This document shows, piece by piece, positions 1 to 8,408 of a DNA stretch of 51,788 nt. The stretch spans positions 1 to 51,788 of the forward strand of contig CAIOZS010000068.1 of the NCBI GenBank assembly GCA_903862845.1. Reading direction: 5' to 3'. The notes below the pieces were generated by a model. That model made no database searches. It had not been told where the DNA came from and saw only the letters and a program-made list of their open reading frames with translations. The translations under genes and the position numbers were made by a program. The stretch comes from an uncultured Thermoleophilia bacterium. GTDB lineage: Bacteria; Actinomycetota; Thermoleophilia; UBA2241. Each line of letters opens with the position of its first letter. Position 1 is the first letter of the stretch.

Positions 1-1
1 C

Positions 2-181
2 AAGACAGTGCACTACTACCTCATGCACGCCACCGGCGGCGACACGGCCGACCACGACCACGAGGTCAGCGAAGCGCGCTGGGTGAGCCTGCGAGAGGCG
101 CTGCGGCTCATGACGTACCCCAACGAGCGGGAGATGGTGCGACGCGCCGCCGAGGCGCTGGGCGCAGCGCTCGACGCCTGA
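2..181 (+). CDS. NUDIX hydrolase, C-terminal fragment
   Basis: This is the last 59 codons of a gene that begins before the window. The residues read KTVHYYLMHATGG and then EARWVSLREAL, followed by a helical tail. This is the usual end of MutT/NUDIX hydrolases, where a beta strand ending in Y-Y/F-L leads to the 'W-V-x-L-x-E-A' turn. The NUDIX box itself lies upstream and is not visible, so substrate and activity cannot be judged. The stop is only 4 bp from the end of the convergent gene on the other strand. Confidence 0.7.
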   Translation, partial: KTVHYYLMHATGGDTADHDHEVSEARWVSLREALRLMTYPNEREMVRRAAEALGAALDA

Positions 182-185
182 ATGC

Positions 186-1040
186 TCAGGACCAGTTGAG
201 GGGCTCGTGGACCGCGCGCGCGCGCTGCATGCCGTGGTCGAGCGCCTCGAGCATCTCACCGGCGTTGACGTCCACGTAGTCGTAGTGCGCCAAGGCGAAC
301 AGGAAGCTCGGGGACGCGGAGATACCGCCGGAGGCGCCCAGCTCGCGCCGCAGGCGCTCGGCGGCGCCGGCCAGACCGCGGCGGCTGATATCGGGCAGCA
401 CAAGCAGAAAGCCGCCGTCGGAGGTGAGGCCGATGCTGTCGTAGCGGCGCAGGTTCTCGCGCACGCACTCGCCCACCACGTGCAGCGCGCCCCGGTAGTC
501 GTCGCGCGCGAAGGACGAGGCGGCGACGCCGGCCGGCTCTTCCAGGACGAGCTCGAGCAGTCCCAGCGAGAGTCCCATGCGCTGACAGCGGTTCACCTCG
601 AGGGACAACTGCTCAACGATCTCGTCGGGCTTCATGGCGCCCGTCGAGAGGTCGAGCGGCGACGCATCTTCGGCGTCGCGTCGCAGGTGAACGATTGTCT
701 CTTCGAGACCGGCGGAGTAGCCGGTGGCGATGCGCGTGAGGGCCACGTTCTCGAGGCCGACGAGAAGACGGCACGCTTCGCGCGCCTCGGGCGTGCCCAG
801 TGCCTGCAAGCCGTCGCAGAGAGCCTTGCTCCCGTTGGTGAACGCATCGAGCAGAACGGCCACCGACACGCTTTGACTGAGGCCGGCGCTGCGGGCCACA
901 TCCTCGAATGCGGCGAGCAAAGGAGGCTCGTCGCCGCCGCTCACGAAGCGGGCCAGATGAGAAACGGCCGGCTCCCACAGACTGCGGCCTACCTCGCCCA
1001 GCTCAAGACTGCCATACACGATCAAGATAGGCTCGTCCAC
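186..1040 (-). CDS. Degenerate GGDEF-domain protein
   Basis: This protein of about 284 residues has an uncharacterised N-terminal half and a C-terminal half that follows the GGDEF fold. That half runs from SLEVNRCQRMGLSLGLLEL through an ENLRRYDSIG segment to LLVLPD and a helix with AERLRREL. The signature loop is TSDGGF rather than GGDEF, so diguanylate cyclase activity is unlikely and a ligand-binding or scaffold role is more plausible. I chose the GTG at 1040 because AAGGGAG lies 8 bases upstream. An alternative GTG lies near 1109, and the frame stays open to 1268 but would then run into the divergent neighbour. The GGDEF assignment rests on pattern only. Confidence 0.6.
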   Translation of the reverse strand: MDEPILIVYGSLELGEVGRSLWEPAVSHLARFVSGGDEPPLLAAFEDVARSAGLSQSVSVAVLLDAFTNGSKALCDGLQALGTPEAREACRLLVGLENVALTRIATGYSAGLEETIVHLRRDAEDASPLDLSTGAMKPDEIVEQLSLEVNRCQRMGLSLGLLELVLEEPAGVAASSFARDDYRGALHVVGECVRENLRRYDSIGLTSDGGFLLVLPDISRRGLAGAAERLRRELGASGGISASPSFLFALAHYDYVDVNAGEMLEALDHGMQRARAVHEPLNWS

Positions 1041-1158
1041 GACAAGAGCTCCCTTCGGCACGAACCCCCGGTAGCGGGTGTCTCCTATCTTGATTCTACC
1101 GATATGCTGCACACTACACACACGTTGTGCCGGCGCCGCGGCGAAAGGTGGGCGATCT

Positions 1159-1965
1159 ATGCGCGTGACTCTCATGGGGACGAGCGGCTGGATGCCGAGT
1201 GACCAGCGCGAGACCACCTGTTTCGGTTGTTGCGCCGGTGAAAGCCTGTTCATCTTCGACGCGGGCACGGGCTTGCGCCGCCTGCGCGAACCCGCCCAGG
1301 CGGCGCTGCTCGACGGCGCCCGCGACGTGCACCTCTTTCTGACGCACTATCACCTCGACCACGTGTGCGGCCTCGCGTACCTGCCCGGCGTGCTGCCGGG
1401 CCGCGCGCTCGTGATCCACGCCCCAGCCGCCGAGCTCACCGGCGTGGACCCCGAGCGCGCCCTGGCCGGCCTGCTGCGCAGGCCCTACAACCCGCGCGAC
1501 TGGGAGGACCTTGCCGACCTGCGCCTCGAGCCCGTCGTCGCGGGTGCCAACGAGATTGCCGGCCACATCGTGCGCGTGCGCGCTCAGCGGCACTCGGATG
1601 TGAGCGTCGCCTACCGCGTGGACGACGCCTTCGTGCTCGCCACAGACACCAGGGCCGATCCGGCGACCGCCGAGCTCGCCGAGGGCGTCGGCCTTCTGCT
1701 TCACGAGACCTGGTACAACGCCGCTGACCCGCGCACCGACGAGACGCAGGAGGAGCTGCGGGCCGGCTACGCCGCGCACAGCGAAGTCGGGGCAGTCGCC
1801 GGCCTGGCCGCCGACGCGGGTGTGGGCCGGCTCGTGCTGATGCACCTCAACCCGCTGTATGACGAGAGCTACTACGCCTCCATGGAGGCCGCCGCGCGCG
1901 CCGTCTTCCCGCGCAGCGACGTGCTCCCGGACGGCGCGGTCGTCGACACGGAGGGCGTCGCTTGA
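1159..1965 (+). CDS. MBL-fold metallo-hydrolase (RNase Z-like subgroup)
   Basis: This cytosolic metallo-beta-lactamase-fold hydrolase has 268 residues. The start region MRVTLMGTSGWMP is typical of the RNase Z/phosphodiesterase branch. The metal motif is THYHLDHVCGL (HxHxDH), an acidic ligand lies in ATDTRAD, and a late His occurs in MHLNP. The ATG at 1159 has AAAGGTGG just upstream. An earlier in-frame start at 1078 would overlap the divergent gene more deeply and is not needed. The substrate cannot be told from sequence; RNA 3' ends, cyclic nucleotides or phosphonate-type esters are all possible in this branch. The gene is followed after 43 bp by a membrane-anchored protein in the same direction. 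Confidence 0.8.
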   Translation: MRVTLMGTSGWMPSDQRETTCFGCCAGESLFIFDAGTGLRRLREPAQAALLDGARDVHLFLTHYHLDHVCGLAYLPGVLPGRALVIHAPAAELTGVDPERALAGLLRRPYNPRDWEDLADLRLEPVVAGANEIAGHIVRVRAQRHSDVSVAYRVDDAFVLATDTRADPATAELAEGVGLLLHETWYNAADPRTDETQEELRAGYAAHSEVGAVAGLAADAGVGRLVLMHLNPLYDESYYASMEAAARAVFPRSDVLPDGAVVDTEGVA

Positions 1966-2008
1966 CACCCTTGAGCACAGCCCCAGACAGGCTCCCGGAG
2001 GTCCTGGC

Positions 2009-2551
2009 TTGATCCGCTTCCGCAGCAAGAAGCTTCTGGTCGTCGCCCTGGTGCTCGCCGCGCTCGTCGTGTTTCTGCTGCCCGCGTTCGTGGCGTTCCG
2101 CTATACCGCGTCGAGCCAGCGGGGCGACTTCGTTCGGCACCCCTGGCGCGGCTGGAGCTTTGCTTTCGCGGCCCTCGCCGTGCCCGGCGACGCCCAGCTC
2201 AAGACCTCGGGCATGGCGCTCCGCAAGGCCGACTGGGTGTTCAAGAACACCGCCATCGACCCCCGCGAGGTCCAGCTGTTGTTCGTGCCCGCAGGCAGGC
2301 CGTACCGCTTCACGCACAGCATCGACGGACGCGTGGTCACGGGCTCCGTCGTGCCGAGCTATCGGTTTATCTGGCAGGTCGAGGGCGTCATCGACACGAT
2401 CTCAGACCGCAGCGCCGCGCTCGTAGCGCTGCTCGACTACGACACCGGGCGCGTGCTCTACGACGTGCGCGACGACCTGCCGCCCTCGCAGCTCACCCCG
2501 GAGCCCACATCATCGCCGCTGCCTGAGCCTTCGCCCTCGGGCACCCCGTGA
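2009..2551 (+). CDS. Membrane-anchored hypothetical protein with Pro/Ser/Thr tail
   Basis: This protein of about 180 residues is not recognised as a family. It starts with a short basic stretch (RFRSKK) and one hydrophobic segment of about 20 residues, which fits a signal anchor. A globular, probably extracytoplasmic domain follows, and the last 18 residues are a tail of Pro, Ser and Thr. The start is placed at a TTG at 2009, which has GGAGGT 6 bases upstream; no ATG fits better. It sits in line with the MBL-fold gene and the MscS gene (13 bp downstream), so the three are probably cotranscribed. The tail resembles those of several other exported proteins in this window. Confidence 0.6.
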   Translation: MIRFRSKKLLVVALVLAALVVFLLPAFVAFRYTASSQRGDFVRHPWRGWSFAFAALAVPGDAQLKTSGMALRKADWVFKNTAIDPREVQLLFVPAGRPYRFTHSIDGRVVTGSVVPSYRFIWQVEGVIDTISDRSAALVALLDYDTGRVLYDVRDDLPPSQLTPEPTSSPLPEPSPSGTP

Positions 2552-2564
2552 GGGGCAAAAAGCC

Positions 2565-3389
2565 ATGGGCTTGATCGCCGTCGCGTTCTACCAGACCTCC
2601 TGGTTCAGGGCCGTCGTCTACGTCCTCATCACGATCGTCGCGGCGCGCGTCGTCGACTTCTTCCTCGCGCGTCGCGACGCGGCGATGAACAAGCTTCTCG
2701 GCAAGACGCCCGACAGGGCCGACCGCACCCGCTACATGATGATACGCCGCCTCATCCAGGCAACGATCCTCATCATCGGCGTCGCCATGGCCCTCTTCCA
2801 GTTCCCCTTCTTCCAGGCCCTCAGCGGTGCCATCCTCGCCTCGGCGGCCATTATCTCGGGCGTCATCGGAATCGCCGCGCGAGCACCACTCGCCAACCTC
2901 GTCAGTGGCGTCATGATCGCCTTCTCACAGCCTGTGCGCCTCGGCGACTACATCAGCGTCGAAGACGTGTTCGGCACCGTCGAGGAGATCCGCTTCACGT
3001 ACACCTATATCCGCACGCCCGACAATCGCAGGGTCGTCATCCCCAACGAAGCTTTCGCCAGCCAGGTCGTGAACAACTACTCGCTGGGATCGCCCGGCAG
3101 CATGGTCGCCGTGGACTTCGTGGTGCCTCTCGCGGCCGACATCGCAGCGGCGCGCAGCGCAGCGCTGGAGATCGCCGCCGACCTGGCCCCGGCACCCGAG
3201 GGCAAGAGCAACAGCGTGACCGTGGAAGAGCTGGGCGCCTCCGACGTCGGCTTGAGGCTGCACGCCTGGGTGCACGACCCTCAGGCGCGGCGCGACGTCA
3301 CCAGCGACCTGCGCGCCGCGATCGTGTGCCGGCTTCGCGACGACGGCGTGCTGGGCGCCGCGCGGGAGGCGAGCGGCGCTGCCGACTGA
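2565..3389 (+). CDS. MscS-family mechanosensitive channel
   Basis: This 274-residue protein has two to three N-terminal membrane helices, the last being the pore-lining TM3-like helix rich in Ala/Gly (ASAAIISGVIGIAARAPLAN). The MscS beta domain follows with LGDYISVEDVFGTVEEIR and the conserved RTPDNRRVVIPN strand. The C-terminal alpha/beta cage domain completes a minimal MscS architecture that gates under membrane tension during osmotic downshock. The length suits small MscS homologues. It begins 13 bp after the preceding stop, and the next gene starts 10 bp after its own stop, so it is likely part of one transcript. Confidence 0.88.
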   Translation: MGLIAVAFYQTSWFRAVVYVLITIVAARVVDFFLARRDAAMNKLLGKTPDRADRTRYMMIRRLIQATILIIGVAMALFQFPFFQALSGAILASAAIISGVIGIAARAPLANLVSGVMIAFSQPVRLGDYISVEDVFGTVEEIRFTYTYIRTPDNRRVVIPNEAFASQVVNNYSLGSPGSMVAVDFVVPLAADIAAARSAALEIAADLAPAPEGKSNSVTVEELGASDVGLRLHAWVHDPQARRDVTSDLRAAIVCRLRDDGVLGAAREASGAAD

Positions 3390-3399
3390 CGTCGAGCGG

Positions 3400-4626
3400 G
3401 TGGCTGCCGGCACGGCCACGACGCGCCCGCTGGCCCGGGCCGTCGCCGTCGCCGCCGGCAGTCGCGTGCTCATCTTCGCCGCCGCCTTCGCCACCGCGAC
3501 CTTCGTCGGCATCCAGGGACTGCCCATCGGCTGGCGCTTCCCGGTGCGCGCCGAGGTGTTCCATGGGGTGCTCGGCCATCTGATGAATCCATGGGCCCAC
3601 TGGGACGGCGTCTGGTACATCAAGATCGCCACCGGCGGCTACGCCGACGGCGACGGCAGCACCGCGTTCTTCCCGCTGTTCCCCATGCTGCTCCGCTACG
3701 TCGGCCTGGTCTTCCGCGGCAATCTCGTGACCACCGGCATTGTCATCTCGCTGGTCTGCTACGCCGGCTGCGTGTGGCTTCTCTACCGGCTCGTGCGGTC
3801 GGACTTCGGCGACGAAGTGGCGTCGCGGGCGGTCGTCTACCTCGCCATCGGCCCGCTGTCCTTCTTCCTGCAGGCGGTGTACACGGAGTCGCTCTTTCTC
3901 CTCCTCACTCTGGCCTGCTTCGTCTTCGCCCGCGAAGGCCGCTGGCGCCTCGCGGGCATCATGGGGCTGCTGGCCACCCTGACCCGCAGCACGGGGGTGC
4001 TGCTGCTCGTCCCCATGGTGTACTACTACTACGAGCGCCGCGGATGGAAGCTGCGGCGCACCGATTCTCACGTCGCGAACCTCCTCATGGTGGTGGAGGG
4101 CATCCTCGTGTGGATGACGTATCTGAGCCTTGCTTTCGGCAAGCCTTTGCTCTTCTCGTCGGCTCAGGCGCAGTGGGAGCGTGGGTTCGCCTTCCCCAAC
4201 TACACCGTGGCCCGCGCTGTCGTCAGCGCCTTGTGGGGCCTCAGAAGGATGATCTCGGCCGAGTTCTACCGCGTCTTCTGGGAGGTCCCTCGGCCGGGGT
4301 CTGCGTACGGTAACGTCGGCACGAACCTGCTTAATTTGGCGTTCTTCACCGGCGCCGCACTGCTGCTCTGGTACGGCGCCCGGCGGCTGCCGCGCGCGTA
4401 CTCCTGGTATGCCTTGGCCGCGCTTGCGTATCCGCTCTTCTTCCCTTCGCAGTACGTGCCGCTGATGTCGTACCCGCGCTTCACGCTCACCGTGTTTCCG
4501 CTGTACGTTGCCTTGGCCCTGTACACCCGCGAAAGGCCGCGTGCGCACACCGTGGTGGTGATCGTCGGCCTCGTGCTGCTGGTAGCGCTCACCGCCAAGT
4601 TCGCGGCGTTCAGCTGGGTGGCCTGA
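3400..4626 (+). CDS. Multi-pass glycosyltransferase, PIG-V/mannosyltransferase-like
   Basis: This 408-residue polytopic membrane protein has about nine to ten hydrophobic segments. An early luminal loop carries WAHWDGVWYIKIA, followed by STAFFPLFPMLLR. The WD.xWY and FFPLFP signatures belong to the GT-C PIG-V-like family, which transfers mannose or another sugar from a polyprenyl-phosphate donor outside the membrane. The start is a GTG 10 bp after the MscS stop with only a weak ribosome site. The gene converges with the minus-strand glycosylation operon, whose GT2 enzyme could supply the lipid-linked sugar donor. The sugar and acceptor are unknown. Confidence 0.72.
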   Translation: MAAGTATTRPLARAVAVAAGSRVLIFAAAFATATFVGIQGLPIGWRFPVRAEVFHGVLGHLMNPWAHWDGVWYIKIATGGYADGDGSTAFFPLFPMLLRYVGLVFRGNLVTTGIVISLVCYAGCVWLLYRLVRSDFGDEVASRAVVYLAIGPLSFFLQAVYTESLFLLLTLACFVFAREGRWRLAGIMGLLATLTRSTGVLLLVPMVYYYYERRGWKLRRTDSHVANLLMVVEGILVWMTYLSLAFGKPLLFSSAQAQWERGFAFPNYTVARAVVSALWGLRRMISAEFYRVFWEVPRPGSAYGNVGTNLLNLAFFTGAALLLWYGARRLPRAYSWYALAALAYPLFFPSQYVPLMSYPRFTLTVFPLYVALALYTRERPRAHTVVVIVGLVLLVALTAKFAAFSWVA

Positions 4627-4639
4627 GCGCCCTCGACGG

Positions 4640-6298
4640 CTAGGGCGTCGGGGAGACCCCCGGCGTGGGCGTCGCTCGAGGCACGCCGCCGCCCTGCGTC
4701 GCTGCCGGGCTGGCTGCGACTCGCTTGAAGACGTACACGCCATCCTTGGCGAAGACCGAGACGAAGCGGTTGTCGAGCACCAGTCTGCCGAGCGCGAGTT
4801 GATGCATCCTCGCGTCTTCCTTGTCGTAGAAGAACGGGTGCTGCTCGTCCACCAGCACCCAGTCGGCGCCGGCGAAGTACGGGAACACGTAGGCGACCCG
4901 CCGCGCCGCAAGCTGCGCGCCGGCGTTGTTGTTGGCGGAGACTTTGGCGCCCGCCGGGATCATCCGTACTGCCTCATCGAGCACGGCGTCGTGCGCAGTC
5001 TTCGCGTAGTACTTGCCTCCGTAGGCGGCGCCGGGCAGCGAGAACGGCAGCGGCCCCATGAAGTAGTTGCCGGCGAGCGCCGCGAGCAGCACCAGCAGAG
5101 CCAGGGTCTCGCGGCGCGCGCGCTGCCCGGCCATCGCCTTCTCGGCGCGCCGGAAGCCGCCGCCCAGCCAGCGCCAGAGGCGCATCACGCCGAGCACCGC
5201 GGCGGCAAAGAGGAAGGGGATTTCCAGCGCCGTGTAATGGAACTCAATGCGGCGCTGGAACGTCGTCGCCGAGAGCGCATTGAGCAGGAGCTCGGGGGCC
5301 GCGATGAGCACCGTGAGTGGGCTGAGCAGAGACGCGAAGCCGAGCGGCCACAGGAGCCTGAGCCAGTAGCGGAGATTGTCCTGTGCGGCGAGATCCGTGA
5401 CGGTCTGGGCCGGATGCGTGAGCGCCGTCTTGACCACCTCGCCGGCACCCTGCCCGTAGTCGCCGTAGCGGGAAATGAAGGCGCTCTGGTCGCCGTTGTA
5501 GTGCGGGATGATCCCCCACACCGCGATCGCGAAGTAGGCGGCCGCGGCAGCCGTGAGGATGAGCGGCCGCCACGAGCGTCTACGGATCGCGAAGTACACG
5601 CCCATCATGCCGATCACCAGCGGCACGGTCTCTTTGCAGGCCGCCGCCAGCAGGAGAAACGGCAGCGCCCACAGCCAGCGGCTCTCCTCGACGTACAGAA
5701 ATGCCCAGAGCAGGAGCGGCGTGGCGAGAGCCACCGGATGGAACTCGTTGAGCACGAGGAAACCCAGGGCCGGGTAGAGCAGGTAGGCGCCGGCGAGCAG
5801 CGCCGCGGCGCGCGGGTCGCGGGTGACCCGCGTGCCCAGGCGATAAGCCGGCCAGGCGCCCGTGGCGACGATGACGGCCTGGAGCACGAGGAGCATTGTG
5901 GGGCTCGGCCACACGAGCCAGGGGAGCGCGAAGAGCGCCAAGATCGGGTCGACGTGCGAGCCGAGCCGCGACATCTGCCGCGGCTTGAGCTCGCCGCTCG
6001 TAATCTCGAGAAAGTGCCCGTGAGCGGTGTTGTACACCGCCTGGACCATGTTGCCCAGGTCAAAACGGGCATCCATGTAGGCGCGGTACTTGAGCCACGA
6101 GAGCAGGGCGTAGATCGCCGCGAACAACACCGCGCCGACGACGACGTAGACGGCGTTGCGGCGGAATAGCCGGGCGCGCTCGGCGTCGTCAAGCTCGGTG
6201 AGCGGCGCGAGTGCCCAGAGCCGGGCGGCGCGGCGCCCTGCCGCGGCCGTACCGGCCGCGGATCGCCGCCGCGCCGCCTTCTCGCGGCGTCCACTCAC
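4640..6298 (-). CDS. DUF2079 multi-pass membrane protein (GT-C-like)
   Basis: This 552-residue protein has an Arg/Ala-rich cytoplasmic start, about ten membrane helices and a C-terminal soluble part ending in a Pro/Thr tail. The first extracytoplasmic loop contains YMDARFDLGNMVQAVYN and GSHVDPILALFALPW, which are hallmark segments of DUF2079. This family is thought to be GT-C-type membrane glycosyltransferases. The GTG at 6298 overlaps the upstream stop by 4 bp (GTGA), which decides the start over an in-frame ATG at 6379. It is the last gene of a four-gene operon with a GT2, a GT4 and a flippase-like protein, all consistent with building or attaching a surface glycan. Confidence 0.78.
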   Translation of the reverse strand: MSGRREKAARRRSAAGTAAAGRRAARLWALAPLTELDDAERARLFRRNAVYVVVGAVLFAAIYALLSWLKYRAYMDARFDLGNMVQAVYNTAHGHFLEITSGELKPRQMSRLGSHVDPILALFALPWLVWPSPTMLLVLQAVIVATGAWPAYRLGTRVTRDPRAAALLAGAYLLYPALGFLVLNEFHPVALATPLLLWAFLYVEESRWLWALPFLLLAAACKETVPLVIGMMGVYFAIRRRSWRPLILTAAAAAYFAIAVWGIIPHYNGDQSAFISRYGDYGQGAGEVVKTALTHPAQTVTDLAAQDNLRYWLRLLWPLGFASLLSPLTVLIAAPELLLNALSATTFQRRIEFHYTALEIPFLFAAAVLGVMRLWRWLGGGFRRAEKAMAGQRARRETLALLVLLAALAGNYFMGPLPFSLPGAAYGGKYYAKTAHDAVLDEAVRMIPAGAKVSANNNAGAQLAARRVAYVFPYFAGADWVLVDEQHPFFYDKEDARMHQLALGRLVLDNRFVSVFAKDGVYVFKRVAASPAATQGGGVPRATPTPGVSPTP

Positions 6299-7293
6299 GC
6301 CGTGCCCTTTCTCCGCTGCAGGAGCCCCGCGCCAGCCACGACCAGACCCACGAAGACGAGCTCGATCACAATCACCCACACCCGCAGAAGAAGCGCCCAG
6401 GCCAGCGCGACGCCGCCGGGGAGCAGCCTCGAGAGGGACGCGGTGAACACGGCCTCGCGCACGCCGATGCCGCTGGGGAAGACGAACGCCACCATGCCCA
6501 CAACGTAGGCTAGGGCGTTGGTGACGATGACCAGCGGCATCGCGTCAACGGCCAGACCGGTCACGGCCCGCGCCAGCAGCCATGCGCCGGCGCCGGCCAC
6601 AAACCAGCTGACCACGAAACCGCCGAGTAGCGCGAGCACCGCAGCGAAGCCCAGAGTGACGTCAAGCGGAGGGCGCCGGAGCAGCCGCAGAGCCCACGCC
6701 GAGAGCGGCGCGAAGACCCGAGGGTGCAGAAGCGCCATGAGGACGGGGATGGCAACGAGGCTCAGCGCGGTCGCGCCGGGATGGTACTCCCAAAACGGGA
6801 ACAGGAGTGCCATGGCGACCAGCGCCGAGCACACCCCAAGGGCCTGCTCGTACACCATGGCCGCGGTCACCCGGTCCACGGGTAACCCCTGGGCGTGGCA
6901 CAGCCAGGCGCGGCTCAGGTACATGAAGACGTTGCCGGGGATGTAACGCGCGAGGATCGACTTGGCCCACGTGGCGGCGGCTGTCGGGAACGGGCTGTGC
7001 AGGGCGAACCCGCGAAGCAGTAGCCACCAGAAGACGGCTTGCATGAAGTAGAACAGCAGAAACGCCACGGCGGAGAGCGCGAGCCAGCCGGGGCGCAACG
7101 TCCAGTCGTAGTCCTTGACGCTCGCCCACGAGCGCACCAGATAGGCCCCGAGGAAGTACACGGCGGCCGCCACCAGGAGGACCTGGGCGACGCGCAGCAG
7201 CGGCCGGAGCCACGGGCGCGCCGCGCGCGGCGACGCGTCAGGCCGCGTGGTCGGCGACGGACCGGCAGACGACGGCTCCGGGACGTCGCTCAC
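6295..7293 (-). CDS. Lysylphosphatidylglycerol synthase TM-region / UPF0104 flippase-like protein
   Basis: This 332-residue membrane protein has about eight helices after a Pro/Ser-rich cytoplasmic leader. The segments AKSILARYIPGNVFMYLSR and GMVAFVFPSGIGVREAVF match the conserved arginine- and proline-containing loops of the LPG-synthase transmembrane region (UPF0104). There is no soluble aminoacyl-transferase domain, so lysyl-lipid synthesis is not expected. Stand-alone members are usually found with glycosyltransferases and are suspected to move lipid-linked sugars. It overlaps both neighbours by 4 bp, so translation is coupled through the operon. Confidence 0.78.
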   Translation of the reverse strand: MSDVPEPSSAGPSPTTRPDASPRAARPWLRPLLRVAQVLLVAAAVYFLGAYLVRSWASVKDYDWTLRPGWLALSAVAFLLFYFMQAVFWWLLLRGFALHSPFPTAAATWAKSILARYIPGNVFMYLSRAWLCHAQGLPVDRVTAAMVYEQALGVCSALVAMALLFPFWEYHPGATALSLVAIPVLMALLHPRVFAPLSAWALRLLRRPPLDVTLGFAAVLALLGGFVVSWFVAGAGAWLLARAVTGLAVDAMPLVIVTNALAYVVGMVAFVFPSGIGVREAVFTASLSRLLPGGVALAWALLLRVWVIVIELVFVGLVVAGAGLLQRRKGTA

Positions 7294-8408
7294 ATCGTCT
7301 CCAGCGCGGCAAGCAGCTCGCCGGCGACGAGTGGCGGCGTGAGCGCCCGCCGGTAGAGTGCGAGCGCGGCGGCGCCGAGCCGGCGGCGCTCGTCGAGGAC
7401 GAGCAGGCGCCGCAGCGCCGCCGCCAGGGCGGCGCCGTCGGCGGCCGGCACCAGAAGCGCGTCCTCGCCGTTGTGCAGTAGCTCACGGGAGCCCCGCGTG
7501 CCGGCCGTCACCACCGGGCGGCCGCAAGCCAGCGCTTCGTACACCTTGTTCGGGACTACCCGCGCGGCCTTGTCGGAACCGCCGAAGACGCCGAGGCAGA
7601 TGTCGGCGGCCAGAGTGTGAGCGCGGAGCGCGGCCGGCGACACCGCGCCGAGCCACTCCACGTTTGTGAGGCCGCGACGCGCGATCCTGGCGCGAAGCGC
7701 GGCCGAGAGCTGCCCTTCGCCGGCGAGCACGAAGCGGAAAGGCTCCGCGCGGAGCAGCTCCGCCGCCGCGAGGACGGCGTCGACGCCGTGGAGCGGGCTC
7801 CACTTGCCGTACTGAAACACGGTGAGCGGCTTGCCGCGCTCGAGGGCGCGAGCGCCGCCGGTGGCCTGCGGCGCCGGGAGCGCCCCCACAGGCACCACGG
7901 CGAGCTTGCGACGAGGGAGCGCGAACTCGGCTTCGTAGTAGGACGCGTGCGCCCACGTGTCGGCGAGCACGAGGTCGGGAAAGGCGAAGGCGGCGCCGTC
8001 CACGGCGCGCGCCGCCGCCGCTTTCCAGCCGCCGGCTGCCACCAGGCCACGGTCGCCGGCAAAGGTGTCCCAGAGCGACACCAGTGGGTCGAACACCAGC
8101 CGCGCGTGCCGCAGGGCGGCCAGCAGGCGGCCGAACGGCACCAGAAAGTGCCCCGGGTAGCCGACCACAACCGCGTCGCACTCGAGGCGGCGACGGTGCT
8201 GCGCGAGCAGCCGGACATGAGCCTCGACGACCCCGGCCGCCAGCCGCGCGGCGCCGCGGGGAGTCGCCATCTGCGCGGCCGTGAGCGCCGGCAGCGGCGC
8301 CCGGAGCTCGAGCACCGAGACGCCCAGCTCTCGCAGTCCGGCGATGAGCACGGCGTTGCGCGGATAGACGGGGTCGTACGTGCCGAAGTAGGCGACGGTG
8401 CGGGTCAC
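7290..8408 (-). CDS. Glycosyltransferase family 4 (GT-B fold)
   Basis: This 372-residue soluble or peripheral enzyme has a Rossmann-like N-terminal half. Its C-terminal half contains FQYGKWSPLHG, FVLAGEGQLS, and the donor-binding run ending in PNKVYEALACGRPVVT. These are the usual GT4/GT1 elements, including the Glu of the E-x7-E-like region near KVYEALACG. It probably transfers a sugar from a nucleotide donor to a growing glycan or lipid on the cytoplasmic face. The start ATG at 8408 overlaps the preceding GT2 stop. The donor specificity cannot be read from sequence. Confidence 0.82.
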   Translation of the reverse strand: MTRTVAYFGTYDPVYPRNAVLIAGLRELGVSVLELRAPLPALTAAQMATPRGAARLAAGVVEAHVRLLAQHRRRLECDAVVVGYPGHFLVPFGRLLAALRHARLVFDPLVSLWDTFAGDRGLVAAGGWKAAAARAVDGAAFAFPDLVLADTWAHASYYEAEFALPRRKLAVVPVGALPAPQATGGARALERGKPLTVFQYGKWSPLHGVDAVLAAAELLRAEPFRFVLAGEGQLSAALRARIARRGLTNVEWLGAVSPAALRAHTLAADICLGVFGGSDKAARVVPNKVYEALACGRPVVTAGTRGSRELLHNGEDALLVPAADGAALAAALRRLLVLDERRRLGAAALALYRRALTPPLVAGELLAALETM